Source: Ischnura elegans (taxonomy: Eukaryota; Arthropoda; Insecta; Odonata; Coenagrionidae). From it: a DNA stretch of 64,000 bases. Each line of letters begins with the position of its first letter. Positions within the stretch are counted from its first letter, which is position 1. The notes under the pieces are model-generated. The model had not been told where the DNA came from, made no database searches, and saw only the letters and a list, made by a program, of their open reading frames with translations. The DNA is taken from NCBI RefSeq assembly GCF_921293095.1, contig NC_060251.1, positions 61,397,585-61,461,584 on the forward strand. The letters are read 5' to 3'. Of the stretch, positions 56,501-64,000 are shown piece after piece. Position numbers and translations under genes: made by a program.

Positions 56501-59500
56501 AGCGAAATAGAAGATTAAATTTAAATGCGATAACCAGTATTTAATAGGGGCGTAACTGAAATGGCTTGTCATTAAAATAATTCGGTAAAAGATTAATCGC
56601 GACGAAAAATTTTGTTGTTTGTTTGGCGCATTGTTCATTTATATTAATACTTCTAATCTTCACTTATAAGTTGTGGCAGGAATTAATATTTTATTTCGAT
56701 TTTTTTCTGGAAAATGCAAATTTATGCTATTAATGCGTACAACGATGCCGACGGAACATTCGTTATCGTATGTATTTAAAAAGCTTTCCGTGATCTATAA
56801 TCTTTCTCGTCATTTCCGTGAAATTAAGTACTAACTATGGTGGTACTTACCATTCTTTGTCCTGCCATTCGCTAGTCAGTTTAAAATAAGAAAATACGAA
56901 AATTGCAGTCCATTTTTCATGAGTTGGTGACGTCACTAGAGACCTGGCTCATTAACTCGGTCTGGGAGAACCGTTCACTCAGGGTAGGAGACGGGCGCAA
57001 GAGTGTCAGCAACAACCAACCCATGAATCTACCACACGGGTGAGAACTGAGAAGCGGCGAATTTCTCGGCATGAGTTTGTGACGTCATCAAATGATCTGC
57101 GGCAGGGTTAAGGCCGTCGATATTTCGACGCAATTTGCGACAACATGTCGACGCTTCGACAAGTGCTTATCCTATCGAAAGTTCGAACAACGCTTTTTCC
57201 AGAAATTACGGGGGTGTGGCCCCCTTCCTCATCTCATTAATCGCTACCGCCGCCCTCGTCGTCCCCTAAGCCCATACTCTCCCTATAACCAGCTACGCTG
57301 CGCTTTTCATTTTGACGAGCCCTATTATCGCATTGACAGAGTGATAAAAATTTTCATTCATCCCACTACAATACGCGAATCTCTTCCCTCGCAGACTCTT
57401 CAATTGATTTACGAGTCAGAGCAATTTGCAGTCAATAGGTGTGATTTTGACCTAGACGAGCACGAACTTGGCAGTTTTCCCATTCAATTGAAATATACGT
57501 CCAGTGAAAGCACTTCATTTCACCGATTTGTTTCTCGGTGCAGCTCTTGATGACATATTCTGCATGCAGTTTTTAAGAGCGTAGCCTTATTCTTCCTCAA
57601 CTGCCATCCTATCTCTTCTCCGACCTAACCTTGAAGCGAATGATGTTCGGAAATAATTTTAGCTGATGCTTTATTTGATGCCTTTTCCCTTTACACTTTC
57701 ATAAGGTTTACCTTTGGTCATTTTTCGCATTAGCTAACACCCTTGCCGATATCGACATTGACTGTGAGCTGGTGGACAGGAAAGGCAAGCAGTACTTGGC
57801 CATAAAAGAAGCAAAGGTTAAACTTGACGTCGAGGAATCCGTTGGAAACTTCGGCAATCTCTTCAATGGTGATTCCACCCTGGGTAAGTGAAGAATAAAC
57901 CCATCACTCACTTGCCTAAATACATATGGATGTAGAAAATGGAATTCATCCCATTAGGATCCCTTTTATACATTCTTTTTTTCAGTATATGTGGGCAGGT
58001 TCATCTTCGTATTTGTTAGAAATTGTGGAGAATGACAATAGCTTATATAATGATATATATCACACAAATGCAAGTCATTATTTGATTAGAAATGAATTAC
58101 TTAATGCTACGAGGAATTTGATGAAATATTTCGCACTTACAGCTGATACAACAAAATTTCGTTTAATATAGTTACTCCGGAAAATTATAAGTCACTTCGT
58201 CTCCTACTACACCTGATGTGAGCAATTGATTCCATCCATAAAAACTTCTATAGATTCTTTCTTCGTAAGTGTAGTGTAAAACTGCTATGGTTTTAGTTGT
58301 GTGTGATGACAAGCCATTTATTATAACTTTGTGGAATAGAACCATAGATATTTTATGTGTTGTTTTGAGTTTGGGTTACAATTTAACTCTTATTGAATCA
58401 AATTACTCAATATTCTTGGAGTTTTCCTCCCTTCGCTGCAGCAAGTAATTTTTACGGCAAACGGTATTTAAACGGTGTGCTTGAATTAAAACGTATGTCA
58501 CAGTTATGTCTGTCCGTTGAGCATTATTATGTATTCATGGCATTCAACTAAAAAAAATGAAACTGGTCATCGTTGATTTCAAATGCTGGTTTTGGGATTA
58601 CCTATATCCTTGACGCTTTTTTCTTAAGCATTAAGATTGAAAGAACGTTTGGGATGAGAATGTATGTGTATATGTAGTGAAATGAAAAAAAAATCGTTCG
58701 AAGCGTGAGTTATGGTAGTACAATTTGGTCATAGGTATCTGCTTACCTGCTCTATTTCATTAATGAATTTCAACTGAGATTCAGTGTTGTCCCGCAATTA
58801 GCAAAAATATTATGTAAGGAGTTCTTCTTACGGAAGAAAATGTAAAAAACTGAAACTTCCCTGCCCCAAAATGTCTTATTCAAAGCTTTAATAGTGCCAT
58901 AATTAAAGACAAAAACCTCCTCGTTCAGTAAGTCTTTTGTTGGTGAAAAATAAAAAAAATATGACAGTTGAAGCTATTTTTTCATGAGTTACTGACGTCA
59001 TTAGATCGATCGGAAATCTAATGACGGAAATTATTATTACCTGGGGACTTGACGAAAGCCCAACCATTCACTTTAACTCGGTGCTCCTGGGTTACATAAT
59101 ACAAGGTCCGCCAATGAAACAGGATGATTAAATCAAATAATTTTCGCACAATTTGTGCACTGCGGGTGACTCCCGTAAAGTTATCACCGTGGCTAGTCCC
59201 GGTACACTTAAAAACTAGTCAAGAGCGAACACTTCTATGTGTTTTAAGTTCGGGCCTAGCTCTCCGGCTGTGGCGCTGTGCGCACGATCTGGACTGCTTG
59301 TGGCAACATGTGCTCAGCAGTCCATAACACCTTGTCCGGTAGTGTCCACAAATATCCACAGTGAGGAATGTCGGATACCTCGGTAGCTTGACTGTCTGAA
59401 GCACTCGGCTGATAATTGGGGGGGATCCGGTTTCGAAACCCGGTCAAGGTGAATGATTTTTTTCTCTGTGGATTTTTCGCACAATTAGTGCATTACGGGT

Positions 59501-60862
59501 GACTACCATAAAGTTATCACCGTAGCTAACCCCGGTATGCTTAATAAACTTTTAGTTCTTCAAAAGTAAAAAAAAAAAAATTCGTACTAATTGACTGACT
59601 GTACAAAACAGCTATTTTGATTAAAAAACGAGAAAAATTATTTTCTGAACACTGTCCACGAAATGTCCACCATCGCAGTTAAGGCATTCTTGCAGCCTGG
59701 CCTTGAAAGTGTCCATAACCTCTCGTAGCATGTTGACAGGTATTACCCTCATCTCGCCATCAAGTCTTTGTTTGAGAACTTGGATGGTTACTGGCGGATC
59801 CGTTAAAAAAAAACCCTTATAACAGAATATTTTCGCGGAATGTTAAAAAGACGTCGCGTCGTCGCGTATGCACAGAGCTTCCACCATTTTGATAAAACGC
59901 TTTGCATGCGAAGCCGCGATGCTACTCAGTCCAAAGATTCATGACAATTGAAATGGCAGACTTTGCAATAGGGTAGTTTCCTTCATCAAAGAAAACGAAA
60001 GGCATCGAATGCGATTCGTTACCCACCTTTAGTGTATAATAATATACAAATTATTTGGTTTTAGAAATCCCAGTTTAGACGAATATTAATAGTCAATTTT
60101 AACCTCATTTGAAAAAGGCCAGGTTGGCGTCCATGCGATGCCACTCCACGTGACGTCACAGAGACCTAGATGCTATACGAGTAGCCAGGAGTTTTATATC
60201 GTCTGAGATTACCAATGCATGCATATGGCACAGAGCTCAGGGAAACATCTCTTAATAATCACCTATTAAAACTCTTGATGGTTCGAAAGTTTCCTTCGCT
60301 TGATAGGGTATTAATTATCTAAAATAATATTAACTTTTAATTTAATCGCGAAAAATAGATGCCCTCATTTAAAAATCTGAAAGCGTGAAATATGTACTCC
60401 AGGTGGAATAATCTTTCAATTAAGGCAATAAAAAATAATAGGGAACCACCCTATTGGTAACGCATTAGTATTTCTTCTACCGTCCCCCTTACTACTTCCG
60501 TATTCCGTCTCAAGACCACCTACGATCTTCCGTTTTCACTGTCGTACCGTGTATATGGATGACATTTGGACTTGGAGGTGACTTGTGCGTCATCAATAGA
60601 TGATGCTAGGATTCACATTGTTAAACATTAATATTCCCATCTTTTTCAGTCGCTTCGACACGTAGCAAACTGTACTTACTCTTTTTTTCCTTGCCCATGT
60701 TATCACACAGCTCAGGCGACCAACCGCTTCATCAACGAGAACGCCAAAGACCTTCAAGATGAGACGTTACCAGCTGTGGAGGAAGTTGTGGAGGCCCTTG
60801 TGACACAGATCTTGAGCAAAGTCTTCGATGCACTTCCCTATGATGAATTGTTCCCAAAATAG
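44536..60862 (+). CDS. JHBP/takeout-family secreted protein
   Basis: Six exons: 44536-44608, 53011-53106, 54490-54637, 55576-55712, 57734-57883 and 60711-60862; 756 nt, 251 aa plus stop. Every junction is GT/AG with continuous phase, and 251 aa matches the family. Exon 1 is a signal peptide (hydrophobic LLFLVASAALLQVASA, cleavage probably near residue 21). Next comes LPSYITICKRNNKDDFAKC, whose C31 and C42 are the conserved N-terminal disulfide pair. The typical PELSIPVLDPLTIPEIKL, a long beta-rich middle and the C-terminal VFDALPYDELFP follow. Family members are alpha-wrap extracellular proteins that bind juvenile hormone or other hydrophobic ligands in a tunnel; the ligand here is unknown. 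Intron 1 (8.4 kb) and intron 3 hold hammerhead-bearing palindromes. A convergent paralogue begins at the right edge, so this may be part of a cluster. Confidence 0.95.
44904..45141. repeat. short repeat with GGCCTGTTTACA / TGCAAACAGACC ends
   Basis: Starts ctctaggcctgtttacatga and ends gtaccgtgcaaacagacc, an imperfect inverted pair. The internal gcattctcacaagttggg block recurs near 25310-25445 in the opposite orientation, and similar ends appear near 23870 and 26590. Probably a MITE family; no target duplication found. Confidence 0.5.
45439..45691 (+). repeat. direct repeat pair gcattcatctcgaaaatt
   Basis: 45439-45489 and 45643-45692 are nearly identical (about 48 bp, including ttataga and gtggacctttttcaac). 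A weaker third copy is near 45883-45930. Confidence 0.6.
45496..47885 (+). repeat. dispersed direct repeat, two ~140-bp copies in intron 1
   Basis: 45496-45634 and 47750-47885 share gtgattatt, accgataaaggtaggttt, atccttcctctcttcat and ctgtcagctgaatgct at close to 90 percent by eye. Same orientation, about 2.2 kb apart. Family unknown. Confidence 0.65.
51683..51721 (-). ncRNA. hammerhead-ribozyme-like motif B1
   Basis: Minus strand: stem I GCAC pairing GUGU (one G-U); CUGAUGA; one U; stem II GUCGC/GCGAU with loop GCA; GAAAC; UG; GUC. ACUGGU is self-complementary with wobble pairs. Confidence 0.62.
51801..51839 (+). ncRNA. hammerhead-ribozyme-like motif B2
   Basis: Plus strand: stem I ACAC/GUGU (perfect), CUGAUGA, one U, stem II GUCGC/GCGAU, GAAAC, UG, GUC, predicted cut after C51835. 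This motif is on the sense strand of the host intron, so it could be made as part of that pre-mRNA. Confidence 0.65.
53160..53442. mobile_element. hAT-type MITE related to 23063-23260, inverse orientation
   Basis: Starts caataggtggattta and ends ctggatccgcccctg. Shares the GCACGGGGGCGCGTGCC box and a cttgtgtccccccc block with the 23-kb copy read on the opposite strand. It begins about 50 bp after the second JHBP exon. No convincing target duplication. Confidence 0.6.
55082..55124 (-). ncRNA. hammerhead-ribozyme-like motif C1
   Basis: Mirror of C2 on the minus strand with the same stem I, core, stem II and GAAAC-GC-GUC sequence. Confidence 0.65.
55285..55327 (+). ncRNA. hammerhead-ribozyme-like motif C2
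   Basis: Stem I GUAC/GUAC (55285-55288 with 55324-55327, extendable past one mismatch); CUGAUGA 55289-55295; one U; stem II AGCGA/UCGCU with a 7-base loop; GAAAC 55314-55318; GC; GUC 55321-55323 with predicted cut after C55323. ACGCGU is a perfect 6-base palindrome, suited to a dimeric stem III. Confidence 0.7.
59138..59546 (+). repeat. tRNA-like SINE unit flanked by ~80-bp direct repeats
   Basis: 59138-59216 and 59466-59546 are direct copies (cgcacaatt, gcgggtgact, gttatcaccgt). The segment between ends with a tRNA-like stretch: B-box-like ggtttcgaaaccc (about 59430) followed by a run of seven T, as at a Pol III stop. The direct repeats are too long for a target duplication and may be tandem units of the repeat. 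Confidence 0.5.
59645..59805 (-). pseudogene. transposase C-terminal fragment (Tc1/IS630-like)
   Basis: The minus strand reads PVTIQVLKQRLDGEM, then IPVNMLREVMDTFKARL, QECLNCDGGHF. The pattern of Pro-x-x-Met-Leu, an amphipathic helix, Arg-Leu-x-x-Cys and Gly-x-His-Phe is what I know from the last residues of insect Tc1/IS630-like transposases with an N-terminal HTH. Nothing upstream of it is recognisable. Confidence 0.5.
59968..60454. mobile_element. ATAGGGT-ended MITE, copy 3 (shorter)
   Basis: Starts atagggtagtttccttcatc, ends gggaaccaccctat (487 bp) and is colinear with both ends of 37083-37748 but lacks about 180 bp internally. It sits in the last intron of the JHBP-family gene, just upstream of the final exon. 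No matching flanks. Confidence 0.78.
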
Positions 60863-60968
60863 GACATTTTTAGTCGGACAGTGAACGGGTAGTGATATTT
60901 TACTTTGTTCCAAAGTTTTAATGTCAGTCAAGGCGACGATGGTGTGTCGTGTGTATGAGAAAATGACA

Positions 60969-60974
60969 AATAAA
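60969..60974 (+). terminator. polyadenylation signal AATAAA of the JHBP-family gene
   Basis: AATAAA within caaataaaaaag, about 107 bp after the stop codon. Confidence 0.6.
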
Positions 60975-63510
60975 AAAGTTGTTCTTATTATAACTGGTTA
61001 TTTGATGAATGTAATGGAAAACTACATTTGTATGAAACTGGTTATTAGCTTGGATATTTTTTCTTGCTTTTTTAAAGCGCAAGACACGAACATTCGGGAA
61101 GAAGAGAGCTGAGTGAAGACATCTATAGCGAGGAAAAGGAAAATCTATAATCTTAGATCAAGTCTTCCGGATTTTGTATAGGTACGTACTTTTTATTGCT
61201 TTTGCATATGGCAGATTTTGTTGCAATTGATCTCGAAAAACAATTTTATATTCTTGATGGAACGTATTTTTTAGTCTTTTATAACTTGTACAGGTTCTGA
61301 TTTTTCATATTAGAATGTAAATTTTTGTCTTGACGATTGAATGATATAATCTAATATGAATGTTATAAAGTGTAGCATGGAATATACGATATTCCTTTAT
61401 CGGAAGGACTTTGTTTTAGAAATTACGGCTGAGCTGAATTGAACTGCTTGGTGAACTTGGCGTGGTGTGCTAATGAATGAAGAAAAAGTGTTAATGATTT
61501 TTTTGAACTCACAAAATTCTTGTTTTTCGTAAGGTTTGTTTTCCTCTGCTGTATCATGACCGGCTAATAAGAATTATGCCTGGTGATGTCTTAGCGTTTG
61601 AACCGCTTGGACATTTATTTCAGAAATAGTATTAGTTTGTTAGACCTACATCTACGTATTACCTTGGAAGCGACCTATAGAGGTTTTGGCGGGGAGTGAA
61701 CCATCGAAATGCACCTGAGGATTATAATTTACTTCCACTATAACATGCACTACGCGTCATTTACGTTACATATGACACATAATCTACAATATCCTACTTA
61801 GTAAGGCAATATGACAATGAAGCTAGAACATGCAAAATATGCTGTTCGAAATAAAGGAAAATTAAAAAACGTGCATTAAGGAATACATAAGTTAGTAAGC
61901 TAAACTACCAGTAATGAACCTCTTCTTAAGTCCTAACTCTGCCGTTATAGTATTTTAACGATTGCAGAAAAACGAAATTCTGGATCCATCTGTTCTACAG
62001 TCTCTCTTATCTTATTTTTACGATTTGATCTGCCGTAGAATGTTGGCAATCTAGATTTGGTTTATTACGTTGGGAAATATACTGGTCTTGAATTTACCTA
62101 ATAGGTTTAGCCTAGTTTTCAATCTACGGTCTAGATTACGGTATCACCGCCTTGTTTCGCTATCATCATTCTTTTGACAGTCGCATGAAGAGCGGCAAAG
62201 GATGAAAGAATCGCAGGGAAATATTTTGCGTTCCACGGAATATTGGTTCAGATGTTATATGTATTTTCATAGCAGTCTAAATCGTAGAGTATTCACCTCT
62301 TTGGATTGATTTTTGCAGTTGCCTTTATCTCTAGTTGCGCTCTTGACGAATGATGTTTGATGCTGAGTTTCGTGAAGTGAAGTCTGATTTTGGTGCCATA
62401 ACCATGGGTATCTATTCTATATTACCCTCTCTGCTAATCACTGTACGTTTTATTTCGGAAATATGCGCGGAGCGTCTTGATTCACATGATTAATAAAGCA
62501 AATAAACATAATAAGTATTGTATAGACGTAGGCTTTGAAACAAGGCTGTATTTCTTGTATTTCTAATGGAGCAATCTATGTGATAAATGGGATAGATTGA
62601 CTGAATCCATCTCGATATATTTTGAACGTCAACTTTTTGTGAATGTTGTCAATGGTATTCCAAATCTTTATCTCGTATGAATCTTTTTCCTTGATTGGAT
62701 TACAAGCCTTTCAACTTCAGTCTTCATTGGTGAAACAGTTATTCCAAAGAGGTATGTCATAAAATGACTCAAGACAGATTGATTTTTGGATATTTTTTAT
62801 TTTGGTGAAACTAGATAAGGATTTCCAAGAGAATGAAACCCTTCTAGCATCGCTAATAGTTGTGGGAAAACAACAACAAAAAAGAGGTAAAGGTAGTATT
62901 TGGTATCACTCAAACAAAGTGTTTTCAGATCATATCACTTCATACTTGGTATCAACGCATACACGTTGGCGACAAGTTGGATATCAGTCTGTGATAGGTT
63001 TTGTCACTAACTCCTCGTGCACACGTTGGATTGCGCCGACAAATTCACACGAGTTTCGATGTTGTGTTTGTTATAATTTTTTTGAAGTCCCTTGCGTGAG
63101 TTGCGTAGTTACAGCTACCGCAAAGGAGGTAAATTTTTGGAAGGGAGTGAAATTTTGGGGGTTCGACGATCTTTTCAGATGCAACTTTCAATTCTCTTCG
63201 GGGATCTTCACGTCCCGTTTGTGCTAGATTAGATGCACGTAGAAAAAGGTGAGTATCCATCTTCCCACTTCGGCTCATGTAAAAACCTCAACGAACGATT
63301 TAGCGCCCGGATATGAGGACGGGAAACGTTAAAGCGACCCGTCCCTTCTCCGGCAAAGCATATCGTACGAAGACTACTACTCAGCATGGTCGACTAGGTT
63401 TCCTAATAAATGCAACACCTCCTTTTTTCTTCGGTTCTTTCAAGAAGTCTATCCCTCCAAACTCGCAGTCCCAAACGAGGTTTTTTGTGTCTTTGAGATT
63501 GTTCTGGCGT
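60975..63510. other. intergenic region between convergent JHBP-family genes
   Basis: Mostly AT-rich with no credible exon. A repeat fragment near 61646-61704 resembles the one at 3690-3745. An open frame at 62802-63227 is not recognised. Confidence 0.45.
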
Positions 63511-63665
63511 TTAGGATTCGGGAAGGAGCTCGTCGAAGGTGTAGAGCTCGAACACTTTCCTGACGATCTCGTGGATGATGGTGGAGATGGTCTCCTCAAC
63601 GACAGGCTGGATCTCCTTCACAATGTCCCTCCAGTTGTCGTTGAAGAACTGGTTGGTGGAGTCTC
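63511..63665 (-). CDS. JHBP/takeout-family paralogue, last exon (partial gene)
   Basis: On the minus strand, an acceptor (atttgcag, exon starting at 63665) leads into GDSTNQFFNDNWRDIVKEI, then VVEETISTIIHEIVRKVF and YTFDELLPES, with the stop TAA at 63513-63511. The layout matches the last exon of the gene at 44536-60862: the intron phase is the same (one base before the junction), the length is almost identical (155 versus 152 nt), and the pattern of Asn-x-Phe-x-Asn, an amphipathic helix, Val-Phe and Asp-Glu-Leu-(Phe/Leu)-Pro is shared. It is therefore a convergently transcribed paralogue with its upstream exons beyond the right edge. Protein divergence is high, so this is not a recent duplicate. 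Confidence 0.88.
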
Positions 63666-64000
63666 CTGCAAATGCAAATTCAAGAAAACGGTTTATGAGT
63701 GGAGTTTTATGCAATTTGATTAGAAATGAGAACTCTCCTATTCCTTGGAATGCACTCTTAAGTCTTTATCAGCATATAACTTTGCAATTTATCATTTTTT
63801 AAATCTATGAGTGCTTTGGTACTCGGTGTTGAAATAAATATCTGCAGTAACATCTAGTGTATATAGGAAGCTAAAGGAATCAAAATATATTATTTGCATT
63901 TTTCTTGTTTAAATGGTCGCCGTCTATTTGATAAATGGATAATGAAATGTTAAATGGATAAATGAAGCTGATTCAAACCACCGAAAACAGTAATATTTTG

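Noticed and set aside
57092-57550. 152-codon plus-strand frame in the fourth-exon flank of the JHBP-family gene
   Set aside because: No recognisable motif, begins within a dispersed repeat (TGACGTCA family), and lies inside an intron; probably chance.
62802-63227. 141-codon plus-strand frame between the two JHBP-family genes
   Set aside because: Composition and content are not protein-like to me; no motif, splice partner or family recognised.
1-64000. CRISPR arrays, bacterial operons, rRNA genes, phage modules
   Set aside because: None seen. The coding style, introns and transposon classes are eukaryotic throughout.

Overview
The window looks like AT-rich arthropod (most likely insect) nuclear DNA. 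Small exons with GT/AG junctions are separated by long, transposon-filled introns, and a takeout/JHBP-type gene is present, a family typical of insects. The species cannot be named from the sequence.

Layout. (1) 1-1622, minus strand: the first two coding exons of a gene resembling RNA polymerase III subunit RPC4 (Polr3D); the rest lies off the left edge. (2) 2772-15693, plus strand: a complete nine-exon NUBP1/Nbp35-type cytosolic Fe-S cluster assembly ATPase (321 aa), arranged head-to-head with the Polr3D-like gene. Intron 3 carries a 4.4-kb piggyBac element with perfect 17-bp ends and TTAA target duplications; its transposase is broken. (3) 16-22 kb: two TTAA-flanked MITEs, a spliced but decayed DDE_3 (IS630/Tc1-related) transposase whose D, D and E can still be read, and a pogo/Tigger-like element. 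(4) 22-44 kb: no credible host gene. This is a dense graveyard of small DNA transposons, several with readable target duplications and two with clear nesting, plus remnants of an RTE-like non-LTR retrotransposon whose largest copy is at 41.6-43.2 kb. (5) 44536-60862, plus strand: a complete six-exon JHBP/takeout-family secreted protein (251 aa, signal peptide present). (6) 63511-63665, minus strand: the last exon of a convergent paralogue whose remainder lies off the right edge.

Most interesting signal. Three large palindromes (36.1-36.5, 51.6-51.9 and 55.0-55.4 kb) share little sequence apart from a short core, yet each arm carries the same layout: stem I strand, CUGAUGA, hairpin, GAAAC, a very short self-complementary segment, GUC or GUU, then the complementary stem I strand. 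This is the hammerhead ribozyme architecture with the minimal stem III known from Penelope-like elements and animal retrozymes. The stems differ in sequence but pair in each family, which amounts to covariation. Because the elements are palindromic, a motif can be transcribed from either strand. Two more decayed candidates lie at 17.4 and 39.9 kb.

The three host genes have unrelated roles (Pol III transcription, Fe-S assembly, extracellular lipid or hormone binding), and nothing suggests that they work together. Gene models were built by hand from ORFs, splice signals, phase continuity and family recognition; no database search was run.
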